NCBI GenBank assembly: GCA_954871525.1
Contig: OX940871.1
Coordinates: 21,265,086 to 21,329,085, forward strand
Length of the DNA: 64,000 bases
Direction: 5' to 3'
DNA from: Parietaria judaica
Taxonomy: Eukaryota; Streptophyta; Magnoliopsida; Rosales; Urticaceae
The translations under genes were made by a program, and so were the position numbers. Under the pieces are notes generated by a model. The model was not told where the DNA came from. It saw only the letters and a list, made by a program, of their open reading frames with translations, and did no database searches. This document shows, one piece after another, positions 10,537 to 22,864 of the stretch. Within the stretch, counting starts at the first letter, position 1. The number at the start of each line of letters is the position of its first letter.

Positions 10537-11025
10537 GCTCTTTTGTTTGTTGCTCGTCAGTTATGGCCATGGGCCATGAATGAAGAAAACTTCGTTGATA
10601 AGTTTATGAAAATAAAAAGTAAAATAAAATATTTGATATTGTACGGAAAGTGGAATTTATGTTTTTGTTTGGACGATGATTGGTTCAATGTTCGCTTGAT
10701 TGGCGAAGATAATTACTTACAAACATTATAAAGAAAAGATGTCGCTTTGCATGAGTCATTAAAGGTGAGATATTGTCTTTTTTTTTTTTTTTTAGATATT
10801 TAGACTTTAGATAGAGATAAAGGGATAACCAAGCAAGCTTGGTCTACTCATAATTCTGCTATACTTTTATTCAAGAGGTCTATATTTGTAAAAGTTTCGT
10901 TGGAGAAAATGAAAAGCTAGTTTTCATATATTATAAAGTTATATTTGTATTATGAAAAAATATATAAAGGAAAATTCATTATCTAGTTATGAAATTAGGT
11001 GGAAATCGATACTTGTATATATAGT
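10537..11025. other. AT-rich spacer
   Basis: A 62-codon ORF at 10543-10731 is not recognisable and lies in random-looking AT-rich sequence. Nothing supports a gene. Confidence 0.5.
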
Positions 11026-11620
11026 TGTAGGTTATGCCCGACATAACGGGCCCAATCGGGCTCAAGTATTAATTATGATTCATATTAATTAATAATAGAT
11101 TAATTAATTTCTTATTGGGCTTTTAGAAAGCCCGTTAGGTTATGACAATTAGGTATTATAAATACCTAATCATGACTCATAATTAAACATAACTAATCAA
11201 TCAAAACCCTAGCCTCCAAATAGAATTCGAGCTCCTCCCTCTCTCAGTCGAATTTGTGGCTAGCTCCCCGGTTCTTTGACGGTTGATCATCCAAACACTG
11301 AAAATGATCTAACCTATCCTCCGAGGTGTTTTCCGGTCATCCAAGACGTTCCCGAGTGGCGTGGTGGACGAAGTAGAGGCGCTACGATTGAAGCGCACGG
11401 ATCCGGGAAGCTTGGAGCAATCGGCCAGACCCAGAACGGAGAGAATCGGCTGTTTTCGGTATAGTTGGCAAAAGTACCAAGGTTTGGTAACAATCTCTAA
11501 ACGATATCTTAATTCTTGAATTTATTCTAGATCATTATTGTTCGATGAAATCCCGTGTTTTCCGCCTCGTGATCGAGAAAGAGTCATCAAAAACCCAACA
11601 GTGGTATCAGAGCCGGTCTG
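11026..11620 (+). mobile_element. 5' LTR plus primer-binding site of a truncated LTR retrotransposon
   Basis: The LTR runs from TGTAGGTTATGCC (11026) to AACCCAACA (11600). One base later comes TGGTATCAGAGC (11602-11613), complementary to the 3' end of initiator tRNA-Met and the usual plant primer-binding site. The LTR has TATA-like TTATAAATACC near 11157. About 150 bp of leader-like sequence follows, then unrelated AT-rich DNA, so gag-pol and the 3' LTR are gone. The short ORF at 11276-11464 is inside the LTR and not a gene. Confidence 0.7.
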
Positions 11621-13041
11621 AGTAATTTTTTGAAAATTAGATATGTTAACCGAAATACTTTTATGAATTTTTTGGTGTGATTAGATTTTCAGTGGGAGCA
11701 ATATAAAATTAATTGTGTTAATTTTAGTGTGATGTTCGGAATAGAAAATTAGTGTGATGTTCGTCCAACTTTTTCAGAAGAAAACGAGTTTGGTTCCATG
11801 GAAGTTGCGACTATTAATTTATCGATTGTTAATTTATAGAGGTTAATATATATATATATATATATAAATCGTATTAAAAGACTTGTATCGTCGACGGAAT
11901 ATTAAAAGACTTGTATCGTATTAAAAGGCTTTATGATCAACAATTAGGGCGTGACATGCCGGTCCATTGAATCAAAGCATAATCGATGACAATTCTAATT
12001 GCTTCACTGTTGTTGGAAGACTAATTTGAACATCTGCCCCGTCAAAAGTTTCTATTATCCATAAATATATGTATGCATGGTATAGTTTCTTCTTTGTACA
12101 TTATGTGTAGGTAATCTGTGTAGTAGTTTTTGCATTTGGGTATAATCTTTTATCCATGACCATATTATTAGGCTGTACATTTTACAAGTTTAATATATGT
12201 TAAATTGAAAAGCTATGTTAAGCAATATGTTATTTGCATTTCTATTTTAATGTAATGACAAGTTCTTATAGATGTACATATATTTATAAAAGCTCAATGG
12301 TAAAGTATGTATAATAAGCACCAATCATTACAGTTTTGACCTTCATCAAAGAGAGATGTCATCTTTTGTTCTTTGATTTTAAAAGCCAAACATGGACTGT
12401 GTAATTAGAAATTGTGATTCCGGCAAAGAAACTGTTGGAAGTCACAAAGTATCATTTATTAGAGTTTCTTATCATAGACAATAAGCATATTTTTGCCTAA
12501 ATTTCAAAAAGGGCAGATTTTTCTCTAAAATTATTTATATTTTTTTTCCTTCATTTATATATATGACATGGTTGATTTACATTCAAAGAAGTGTGAAATC
12601 TTATTTTTTTAGATTTTGAAAGAAAAAAAAACCATACTCATTAGTGTGACTTAAATACAGTTTCAATAGTGAAAGTTATAATTTTAATGCAGATAATCAA
12701 TCACTATTCAAGATTATTATTTAATCACCAATCTTAGTGTGGAGTTACCAATTTAATTTGAACATCAACATTTTTTATTCATTTTATGAATATATATAAA
12801 GGAACATCTTGAATGGATGACATGGTTTGAATCATTTATCTTTTATAAAAGGAAAATCTATCTTGGATGGATATGAAGTGGCAAAATAGAAGGAAAAAAA
12901 AAGATTAGAGGATCCTAATTTTTCAAATTTTAATTTTTTTTTAATAAAAACATCTAACACCCAAGTAACATTCATTTCCACCAGTTATACATTCATTCGA
13001 GTTAGAGGTGTCGTTTTTTTATCAATTAATATCATTTATAT
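11621..13041. other. AT-rich intergenic sequence without a gene
   Basis: It includes a small TA microsatellite near 11849-11866 and a short direct repeat (ATTAAAAGACTTGTATCGT) near 11875-11920. No ORFs or RNA genes were recognised. Confidence 0.6.
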
Positions 13042-13051
13042 TTATCAAATA

Positions 13052-13912
13052 GGGAAATTTGCGGCGAAAGTCATCGAAGTCGTCAAATTCTAGCAAATAA
13101 GTCACTAACGTTAAATATTTGCGGCAAAACTCACCGACGTCACTCTTTTTTTACAAATCAAATCTGAAAATGTTAAATGACATGTGGCTTCGCCATGTGG
13201 ACGCCACGTCATGCCTTAAGCATACATGACAAAAATACCACATTTTGCGGCAAAAATACTGCAAACAGTTTATTTAGCTATATATTAATGGCAAAAATAC
13301 TATAGTTTCTGCAAAAATAACATTTTTAAAAAATTACTTTTATCATGACAAAAATATATTAAAATAGTGAATTTACTATAGGATTGTCATAAGTGCAATT
13401 GGATGATATATAAATATCTTATACAGAAAACACTTAAATAGATTTTTCCAATGTCATTGCAAATATATTGTGATGAATAAATGGTCACTTCGTAATAAAT
13501 AAGAGATAATAACAATAATATATAAAAATACTGAATTTATTATAGGTTTGTGATAAATAAATTGGAATATTACCAAAAAAATGAAATCGACAATAGGATT
13601 ATTATTTTTATGACTTTTTCATGATAAAATTAGTTTTTTTTTTTAAATGTTATTTTTGCCGAAAACTATTGTATTTTTGCCCTTAATATATAGCTAAATA
13701 AAAGTTTGCAGTATTTTTGCCGCAAAATGTGGTATTTATGTCATGTATGCTTAAGGCGTGACGTGGCGTCCACGTGGCAAATCCACATGTCATTTAACAT
13801 TTTCAGATTGGATTTGTAAAAAAAGAGTGACGTCAGTGAGTTTCGCCACAAATATTTAACGTTAGTGACTTATTTGCTTGACGACTTCGATGACTTTCGC
13901 CGCAAATTTCCC
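13052..13912. mobile_element. Long fold-back MULE-type element, 861 bp
   Basis: The terminal inverted repeats are about 290 bp (13052-13340 and 13625-13912), starting GGGAAATTTGCGGCGAAAGT. They surround an AT-rich core. The element is flanked by a perfect 10-bp direct duplication TTATCAAATA (13042-13051 and 13913-13922). Long inverted repeats with a 9-11-bp duplication are characteristic of Mutator-like elements. There is no ORF, so it is non-autonomous. The arms remain highly similar, implying fairly recent movement or gene conversion. Confidence 0.8.
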
Positions 13913-13922
13913 TTATCAAATA

Positions 13923-15493
13923 TATTAGATTTAGTTAGAACTGTTGATCATAGGATAGGTAAAACATGTATACTTGATCATTTACAATAAAAATGTTGCA
14001 TTGAAATATCTCTCTACGTATATATAAATAAACAAGAAACACTTTTTTAATTTCGCATTAAAATATCTCTCTACGTATATATAAATAAAGAATAAACACA
14101 AAAGATGACATGCCATATGGTGCAAATCATAAATTCACAATATTTTTTTCCTTCTCATATTTTAGAATTCCATTTCATAAAAGAAAATACTTCACATTGA
14201 CTAAAATCGGCAATAGCAAAGGTATTGCATCAGTTCAGTTAAATCACCATAATATATACATTACAAACGTATATACATTTATCTGCATTAACAGACTTTA
14301 GAGATTCTAAACAATTAAGTTCTAATAAATTATTAGGCATGACATCGTTTTTGGTGAAATAATTATATATATAATTAATGCTACATTCATTTAATCACAA
14401 ATGTTTGTGAACAATGAGAAATTTTGTTCAGCAATAAGTTAAGCGTTCATGTACTCAGATTGTTGCAGTCTTTGACATACAAATTTAAAGACAGAGTTCA
14501 AACTAAATAATCAACTTGATACTTTAAAATGGATAAAATAGTCAATGTTTGATTAATATATATTTATAAAATGGTCATATTAATAATTATAACAATTTTA
14601 ACTATTGACAAAATAGTCAATGTATGATTATTTTGTAAATAAAAACTTTAAATTTGCTGAAATGCAATGTAAACAAATAAATATGGCTATTCATTATAAT
14701 TTCTCTTTAAGGATTTAGTTTTTTAATTGACGATAAAGTATGTTTTTACTGTTGTTAATATACTTCGATTAGAAAAGTGTAATGAAACTTTTTATATATT
14801 TATTTTACTATATATTTTGAGAAAATATAAAAAAAAAAGTTTTAAGAAATCACAATTGCTAGTTTTGAAAGTAAAATACCACGTTTATAAACTATTGGTG
14901 TTATTGTTTGGGAAAAAAATACCTTTTGGGTTTCGCCTTTGTTTCTCAACGTGAGAAAAACTAACGTAGCACTTCTCTACATTTCTGAAAAGTCGTGATT
15001 TACTGATAAACAAGGATTTTCAAGGAAAATTAAAATTAAATTTTTAGAAAAATTATATTATTTTATCTTAAAATATTTTTAATTATTTTTAATAAATGAA
15101 CATGGATTTTTTTATTTACTGAGAGTCAATTAGTCAAAGAATAAATAAATAAAAACACGAAGAAATGTTATAGTATTAATATACGATAGGTCGATAATTT
15201 AGTTTGATTCTTTTTATTCAAATTTGGACGAACTATATTATTCATCGTCAGTTATTTTATATATAGTAATCCACTCATTTTTTAATAAACATGAAAAATA
15301 ATATTAGCGGAATAAATCAACGATCATTGAATTTGCGTTGGATGTGGTTATTTTAACTTTTTATTACAATACATAATATATAGATTAATTTATTCAATAT
15401 TTTTATTTAAATATAAATAATATCTTAAAAAAACAACTTGTAATCGCAGAGGATGAGAATTTTATAATGACCATCGAATGACTATCAAAACTT
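13923..15493. other. AT-rich intergenic sequence without a gene
   Basis: Short ORFs at 14110-14301 and 14727-14954 are Lys/Ile/Phe-rich and look random. A 57-bp tandem duplication lies near 14000. Confidence 0.6.
13998..14089. repeat. Two-copy tandem duplication, 57-bp period
   Basis: The block GCATTRAAATATCTCTCTAC, continuing to ATATATAAATAAA, occurs at 13998 and again at 14055 with one substitution. Confidence 0.8.
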
Positions 15494-15496
15494 TTA

Positions 15497-18017
15497 GGTA
15501 GCGTTTGGAAGCGTTTTGTATTTTTATTTTGTGTTTTCATTTTTTATTTTACAAAACAGCTTTATTAAAATGTTCTGAAAATGTGATTGGTTACTATTTT
15601 GATACAGTGTTTTTAGAAAAGAAAAAATAAAACCGTGTTTGGTTACCGTTTTTTGTTATAATTAAAATTTTCAAAATTAACTTAAATATATGCAAATAAG
15701 TAAATTGACATTAATTTTAGGTTTAGTTTTTAATTTGAAACTGATCTGTTCCAAACATATAACCAAGGATGATAAGCTGATATAAATCAAATATGTAACC
15801 AAGAATTCCTCGGATCACGATTAAAAGGAATCAAATATATATTGTCATTCGTTCCATAGAATTACGTTAATTAATTGCATTGCTCATGCATACATTACAC
15901 ATTAGAGTGTCATTAATCGTCATGCTAAATACATTACCCAATATCCTATAAGTATCACGATGAAAGATAAAAGTGTTTCAAAATTCAAAGTACCAACCGG
16001 CTATGAAACATTTTTATCTTTCACACAAAAAGTATACCCAAAAAACACTCAAACATCATTTCACTGAAGTTCAAGGTTCACAAATGTGACGACGTAATCC
16101 TCCGGAATCGAAAGAAATATTCTCTGCTTCACTCGATTTCCTTCCAAGTGTTTCAAAAATTTGAGATATTCGTAAGGATCGATTATATCCTTGATCTTGT
16201 TAAGGCGCTCTACACACTGATCATAAAGGATGTCCTCTAATATCTTTGAATCTTTTCCGGCTAATATCGCTGCCTTTTTTTCATCACGTTCCTTATAGTA
16301 CCTTAACATCTCAGCTTGAGCTTGAAGTTGAGCTTGAACTGTTTCGCCAATCAATTTGAATATGTCATCACTATCCGAAGACTTTCTCTTTTTACCACGG
16401 GCTTTATCGACTGTCTCTTTTTTTATCGGCGGCGTGCCTTTATCATCGTTAGACGAATCACTATCTTCGACAACAAAAGGGCGAGACTGTTGCGATAGCA
16501 TCTCATGAGCTCTAGACGATGCCTCTACAGGGTTCATTGATAATTCCCCCTTTGCGGTGGAAGGATCAAATATGTCACGAAGCAAGGCAAATCTCGGCAA
16601 TCCCTTCTTTTTGAACACTTTACAATCGGGGTATTTTTGTAGTATAATAACACGGGGCAATATGAAAGAATAATAAGTGCCACTAAAGATTACCTTCGCA
16701 AATGCTTCCCAAACTTCATCTTCCGCAGTGACGGTATTTGTGTCTTCATCCCAACCAAACCCAATGGTGTTTATCAATTCATCAAATTTCCTCGTTGATT
16801 GTCGAAGCCGATTCCACTTAGCCCGGAGCTTATCTAGCTTATAAGCTTTCCCGTGTTTATCTATCATTTTTATTTCCACTCTCGACCATTGTTTCTTTTC
16901 TAACGTTGACCCTTTTAATCCGCCCTTACACTCCTCGTGCAATAGCTCAACAAAGTATTCCTCGACGACATCAGGCCAATGTGCGTTATCTTCACCCATT
17001 GCTCTGTAAATTATAATATATGTACAAAATAATATGAAGAACTTGTGCTATATCTCTTAGAAAAATCATAAAGACAATAGTTTGAATTCTTATTAAAAAT
17101 GTATCTATGAGTACAAAGTAAGATTTTGTTCTATGAGTACAAAGTTCCTTACTTATATAAATTGACTCTCATTTTTCAAAAAAATTGCTCTCGGTCTAAG
17201 GTCTAATATCAGTATCAATGTGTACGTATTCAAACAACTCTACAACTTGTCATCAATAACCTAGACTTTATCCATTGTTAACCAAACCTTTATCATCAAC
17301 CTTTTTAACGAATCAAACTATTAAATCCTCATTAATGTTGATTGTATAAACAATTTTATATAAACCTGGACAATCATCAAGCTAATGAAATCTTGAATAA
17401 ACAACTCGATTAAACATCTCAAAATAGTGAAAAACAACAATAAAATATTGAATAAACATAGCCCTAAAATAAAACAACACATAGAAACAGAGAATACAAT
17501 TTAGGGTTTCCATCGATTGCTCTTTAATGGCGTTTTCTTACCTGGAGAGGCGAAACAATGGCCGAGCGACGGCGAAATAGAGCACCAATGAACTACAACG
17601 GGAAGCAGCGAGCGACAGCGAAACCGAGCGTTAATGAGCGGCGACGGTGAGCGTCGGGCGAGTGCGGAGGTGAGCGACGAGCGATGTTGAAACTGAACGC
17701 CAGAGAGAAACAACGTTGAGCTCCAAGCGACGGTGGATGTGAGTGCCCAACGATGGCTGGAATCAGAGCGGGAGATGGAAGAGAAGACGAGAGGTTTGCG
17801 CGGGAGATGGAGGCGAGAGGAAAGGCAAGGGGAGAGAGAGAAAATGAAAACGTAAAAATGACGTTTTCATTTTGAAGAGTAAACCCTGAAAAGCAAAAAG
17901 TATGTTTGATAAAATATTTTTACAAAAGATTAAACAATCACGTTTTTAAGGGAATATGCCCTAAGCATCTTTTGATAAAATGCAAAATCATTTTCAAAAT
18001 GTTATCCAAACAGACCC
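15497..18017 (-). mobile_element. PIF/Harbinger-like element, 2521 bp, carrying only a Myb/SANT ORF
   Basis: The termini GGTAGCGTTTGGAAGCGTTTTG and (inverted) GGGTCTGTTTGGATAACATTTTG match the GG-n-CTGTTTGG style of PIF/Harbinger ends. The trinucleotide TTA flanks both sides (15494-15496, 18018-18020), the usual duplication of that superfamily. The interior holds a 312-codon Myb/SANT-like ORF on the minus strand and a GC-richer presumed 5' leader at 17500-17850. No DDE transposase was found, so it would need one in trans. The strand given is that of the ORF. Confidence 0.65.
16061..16999 (-). CDS. Myb/SANT-like DNA-binding protein of a PIF/Harbinger-type element
   Basis: This is a 312-residue ORF. 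Residues about 8-105 form a trihelix/Myb-SANT-like domain (Myb_DNA-bind_3 type): HWPDVVEEYFVELLHEECK, then KLRAKWNRLRQSTRKFDELI and the acidic-aromatic EDEVWEAF. A basic, Ser/Asp-rich linker follows (KARGKKRKSSDSDD, a possible nuclear signal). A helical C-terminal part is rich in Gln/Glu/Lys. In PIF/Harbinger elements such proteins act with the DDE transposase in binding the ends and entering the nucleus. The start ATG follows a TTTACAG acceptor-like site, suggesting a spliced 5' leader. Residues about 108-125 (VIFSGTYYSFILPRVII) look like a retained intron that begins GTAATC but lacks a clear AG. Confidence 0.65.
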   Translation of the reverse strand: MGEDNAHWPDVVEEYFVELLHEECKGGLKGSTLEKKQWSRVEIKMIDKHGKAYKLDKLRAKWNRLRQSTRKFDELINTIGFGWDEDTNTVTAEDEVWEAFAKVIFSGTYYSFILPRVIILQKYPDCKVFKKKGLPRFALLRDIFDPSTAKGELSMNPVEASSRAHEMLSQQSRPFVVEDSDSSNDDKGTPPIKKETVDKARGKKRKSSDSDDIFKLIGETVQAQLQAQAEMLRYYKERDEKKAAILAGKDSKILEDILYDQCVERLNKIKDIIDPYEYLKFLKHLEGNRVKQRIFLSIPEDYVVTFVNLELQ

Positions 18018-18020
18018 TTA

Positions 18021-19830
18021 TCATCCCAAATTTTAGAGAAAGCAAACTTGATTTTTTAACATCTTAGTTAATAAATACCCTTAACATTCTGTCATTCTAA
18101 TAAAATGTCTTAATCAGGAGTCAACTGAACCAGTCAGCAGTCGTCAGTAAATAGTCAATCACTAGCCCAATCACTAATTAAAAATTAATAAAAATAAAAA
18201 TAAAAATAAAAATAAAAAACTAAAGTAACGACCCACAGCCACCAAACAAGTCTTTTTTTCTTTCTCTTTTTCTTAAACTTCTCAGCGAAGTTTGCTTCGC
18301 AGTCCTTCATAATATTTCAAAGTTTAATTAAGACCTCGCAATCTAATCTTACGACTATATTATTGGTAACTCTATTGATTGACATTTTATAAGATTTTGA
18401 AAATAAATAACCGATTGCATATTAATTACATAATTAACTACGTTCTTGCTTTTATTTTTTAGGTAGTGTGTGTTTGATTATAATTTTGTAATCCATGTTT
18501 ATTAAATTTTTAATGTTTACAAATGATAGCATAACTAAATCAATTCTTATCCAAATTTTAGAAATAACATATGACTGGAAACATAAAAGATATATCTACA
18601 ACTTATTAGTTATAAATTTTGTAAAAATAAGTACTAAAAAAATACGAAATTTATCTCGAAATGAAAACATGAATATTAGTGTGACAAAAATATTTGTTGC
18701 CAGCTAATTTTCATATACCTGAAGACATTTTATGAAGAAAGTTAAAAACTACAAAGCTGTATGCCTATCTCTTCGCTATTCAATGGTAGTTTATTTATAA
18801 ATTTTGGAGCACAACTGAGAAAGTTATATACAAAATACGAATGTTGTGCAGATCTACAATGTGCTTAGTATCCGAATTCGGCGTTGCTAACTCCGAAGTC
18901 GGTGTTAGCAACCCCAAAGTCAAAGTTCGACATGGAATGCTGCTAGGACCGTAGACCGTAGTCGGGGTTAGTAACACCGATTTTGGGGTTAAAACACCGG
19001 CTTCCGACGCCGAAATCGGCGTTTTAGCAACCCCAAAACCAACGTTACCAACCTCCCACGTTAAAATGTGTACTTTCTGATTTTAACCAAAATATGTTAA
19101 CAATTAATTAATTTTCCCTATTAAAATTATATAATAAAAAATATATAAATAATAACAAAATACAAATACAATTTTGTACAGTGTCGCACCAACTGCATTT
19201 ACGCTTTTGCTATTTTGGTGTGAGATTTGCAGTCTCATTGAGTGTAAAATGAACTGCATTTTAGTGTTATATTGTCCCATTAGTGGTGCTCTATTTAAAA
19301 ATCCTAAAGAATACAGAACCAATCATTGTCCAAAGTTCCAATCAGAAAAAGTAATAATAAAAAAGAATCCAGATTCCGTATACAAAGTCTTAAGTTTATC
19401 TCCTTTTTCATTATCTTGAACTTCTTAACGAAGTTTGCTTCAGAGCCCCCCATTTTATATATAATACATGGTTAAAGACCGGATAGTTTAGTTTTACGGA
19501 TATATAAATGACTTTTAAGTATACTACTAGAGTTTACTGAAAATAGATACCCAATTGCATCGATCATTTATTATAAGTATACCGATAATTTAAGAGTATT
19601 TCGTTAAAATATTGCATTTATCAATTTCATATATATATATTAATAAACAAATTTAATGAATTATAATAATTTTGTTATTTTTCCATAGAAAATAATTTAA
19701 AATTTATTTTTTCATACTTATCCAAGTTTACAAAATTTAAATATTAAACGATTTTTTTTTCTTTTCCGATTGCAGGTTTTTCAAGGACTGATACCACTAT
19801 ACCAGTCACTAGAGAAGACCAAACAACCGA
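18021..19830. other. Intergenic region with duplicated modules, no gene
   Basis: Two diverged copies of one segment occur, around 18245-18480 and 19395-19620. They share a CGAAGTTTGCTTC core and an ATAGATACC/AATAACCGATTGCAT phrase. ORFs at 18495-18707, 19104-19322 and 19174-19419 look accidental. A patch of imperfect GC-richer repeats lies at 18868-19056. Confidence 0.5.
18868..19056. repeat. Cluster of imperfect short repeats
   Basis: Variants of TCGGYGTTAGCAACCCC and its inverse recur at least six times in 190 bp, in both orientations. This resembles the subterminal repeat region of a decayed DNA transposon. No borders can be defined. Confidence 0.5.
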
Positions 19831-19838
19831 CTGTAGAC

Positions 19839-22800
19839 TAGAGCTGATTCTCGCGACGTCGCGACGGGTCGCGGCGAGAATCGCGAGAAGCCCCGTCGCG
19901 ATGCGTCGCGAGAAATCGCGACCACGCGATACTTTGATGTTTTTATTGCGGCATAAATATCTGTTTGTTTGAAATGTTTAATTTTATCAAATTTTACCCG
20001 AATTTAATTTAAACTTTGCCAATTATTTCAAAATGATATTTAAGTATGTTAATTATTTCAAGATGATATTTAAGTATGTTAAGTATCTTGAAATGAATTT
20101 AAGTATGTATATAATTTATTATTTTGTAACATATTATTAATTTTGATTTATATGTTAGTTTTTAATTTGTAACATATGTTAATAAATATTAATTTGTAAC
20201 ATATTAATAATTTGAACAAATTTAATAAACAAATAAATAAATACGATAAGACGAGATATTAAAAAAAAATTGTATTATTCATTGTGAATATTACAATAAG
20301 GTGGAAGAGAGCTGTAAATATTCAGTGTAAATATTACAAGATGCATCACTAAAACCTCTCTTGTAAAACCCTCCTTAGGGACATAAAACCAAGAGAGGAA
20401 AGAGCAAATCATTACTCAGGGAACATTGCGTTGAACTTTTCCGTCATTAGCTCCAGTTCGCTTGGTTCGGAGCGTCGGCAATCACCGGGGGCTGGAACAA
20501 CAAATCATTCAACACCACTATTTGCTCGACTTGTGTGCTGGTGGTTGACGCCTGCCGGTCGTTGATGAGATATTGAGGCGTACTGAAAACGCTCTCCGAA
20601 GCAACGCTGGAAATGGGGATGGACAGTATATCCCTCGCCATTTTTGCCAATATCGAAAATCTGTCCCTTTGATTCTTCCACCACTTAATGACGTTGAACT
20701 CGTCGGGTTCTTCGTCGAATAGCAGGCCGTAGTAGCGCTTCAATTCTACCGGTTGGCCTTCCGTGTCGCCCACCAACGGCGTAGTGGATTCCCCGCGACT
20801 TAGTCGTTGCTTGAGTCTCCGGCTGAAGTCTAGTCCCGTCTTGGTTGGGCTTGCCATCACTGTCCTTTGCTCCTCCAGTGCATTGAACTGTGGGAACCGT
20901 TTTTCGTATTCACTGTACAATGCATAAAAAGCTTCATTAACAACGTTAACATAATTACGATAATCCGCCCCTATGTTTTCTCCGATCGCTATTATCATTG
21001 GCCCATACATATCCGAAAGACGAGGGTCTAGAATAGCACTGAAGCAAAACGAAAACGGGGGTAATGGAAATAACACAATTTTGTAAACCCCAATCACCAA
21101 ATAATTCAAATAATTTCTCGGCTATGTTTTTTCCGGTATGGCGACACTCGAAAGGCGATAAGTTTAAAAGTTGTTGACATGCATTCCACTCATCGTCGAC
21201 GTAATGGGCGGTCAAACTCGTGTAATCGTTTAAACTTGGACCGCTCCACAAGTCGGTGGTAAAAGCAACGTTTATGCCAGACATTTTTGAAAAAATCGAC
21301 TAAAAGGTTTTTTTGCAATTGATAAGCGGTTTCCATGTCCCCGGTGTAAGTGGTACGAGAAAACGTTGGTACGTCGGATTAATCCTTTGCATATATCGTG
21401 TATGGTTGGGATTTTCGACAAAACTCAGCGGAACGGCCGTAGAATGAATCCATTCGAGTGTCCATTTCCGTAAATTCACAGCAGAAAGAGCACTTACCTG
21501 TGCTGCGTTTACCTCATCGAGCTCCCCGGTTGGGAAGCACACATTTGCGTGTCGGTTCAAGTAGCCGGTTCCCCGCTCTCCCCCATTCCGTCTAAGACTT
21601 GCCCGCATTTTTTGCACGTGGCCAGTTTCACACGCTCGCCTTGCTTGTTGATATGCCGATCTTCGTGGAAAAAGTTCCACACCGCAGCCACAGAGCATAC
21701 TAAAACTTTCAAGAGACGTATCAAATTAATTAATTAAACTAAAATGATTAAATGATTATTAAATCTCAAGAAATTCGTTTATGATGTGGAAGATCGGTCG
21801 GAACTGCAACCACAGAGCATACTAAGACTTCAAGAGACGTATCAAATTAAATAATTAAACTAAAATAATTAAAATAATAATGATTACCCCGTTGCCGGAC
21901 GCGGACGTCGAGCACGTCGAGGACGTTGGACGGAGCCTTCACCGGTTTCGTGATGGGAAGATATTGGAGAACCATCGTGGTACGAGCCGACAACAAAGGA
22001 ATGGTGCGGTTCCTCCGGTGGTTGAGTCCGTGGTTCCTCCGGTGGTTGGTTTCGTCGTCCTCGCGGTCCTCGACGGGTCCGCCTTGAAACATGAGCTCGA
22101 AAAATGGATCGCTGGTTCTCGTCTCCCGACATCGACGTACCGCCTCCACCATTGATGCGGACACATGCTCCGGATTAGCGTCGTGCGCGCCCATCGTCCG
22201 AACTAGACTAGGTCTTAGAGACCGTTGGGTATCATCGGGATAATTTGGATTTGGTTGGGATGGAAATATTTCTTCCGGTAACACATAACGGGAATATAGC
22301 CCTCGGGCGTAGCTTGATTTGGCCCCGCACAAATAAATTGGGGTTGCAAATCCCTAGCCCTTCGACCTCCGGAACTACCGCTTCTTCGAGACTTAATGGG
22401 AAATTTGAGACTTGAGAGCTTTAGAGGGGAAAAAACTTAGAGAGTTGAGAGAATTTGAGAGAGAGTTGGAAGATTGTTGGTGAGGAAGTGATGGTGGGAG
22501 ATGTGGTATTTATAGGATTTGAGGAGAGAGTTGGGTGGGTGAATAATTATTGAAGTGGGTGAATAAAGTTTGGGGGAAAATATTGAAATTTGAAATTTTT
22601 GGGTTGAAATTCGAGTAAAGTGGGTAAAAATTATGGTTGGGTAATTAATTTTGGGTAAAAATTGTGTTACATATGCCACAAAAGGACAAAATCACGCGGA
22701 TCACAAATCTGGGCCGTTAGATGGCTTCACGCGGATCGCCATTCAACGGATCGCGACTGAGGCCTAAATCGCGACGAATCGCGACTTTTGCCACAAAATC

Positions 22801-22856
22801 GCGACTCGTCGCGATTCCCCGAGCTGCGTCGCGACTCGTCGCGAGCTGCAGCTCTA
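19839..22856 (-). mobile_element. Non-autonomous hAT element, 3018 bp (deletion derivative)
   Basis: The termini TAGAGCTGATTCTCGCGACG and (inverted) TAGAGCTGCAGCTCGCGACG match. The element is flanked by a perfect 8-bp duplication CTGTAGAC (19831-19838, 22857-22864), the hAT signature. Both subterminal regions are packed with TCGCGAC motifs in both orientations, probably transposase-binding sites. The interior is a damaged version of the transposase gene in the neighbouring element at 23612-27555. TATA (TATTTATA, minus) lies at 22507-22514. Confidence 0.9.
20447..22394 (-). pseudogene. Defective hAT transposase
   Basis: Against the intact neighbour this copy has at least four lesions. The first exon's ATG is AAG (22392-22394). 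The start of exon 2, with its acceptor, is replaced by intron-derived sequence near 21690. Exon 2 is out of frame with its surroundings. About 570 bp are missing at about 21066, joining NCVISIT directly to PPFSFCFS and removing the second catalytic Asp (LDNASNN) and the CxxH motif. The BED finger region, the DLWSGP segment and the C-terminal dimerisation domain (SIPISSVASESVFST) remain recognisable. It cannot encode a working transposase. Confidence 0.85.
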
Positions 22857-22864
22857 CTGTAGAC

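Noticed and set aside
11276..11464. 62-codon ORF
   Set aside because: It lies wholly inside a defined LTR.
17501..17713. 70-codon minus ORF in GC-richer DNA
   Set aside because: It lies in the presumed leader of the PIF/Harbinger-like element and shows no protein-like pattern.
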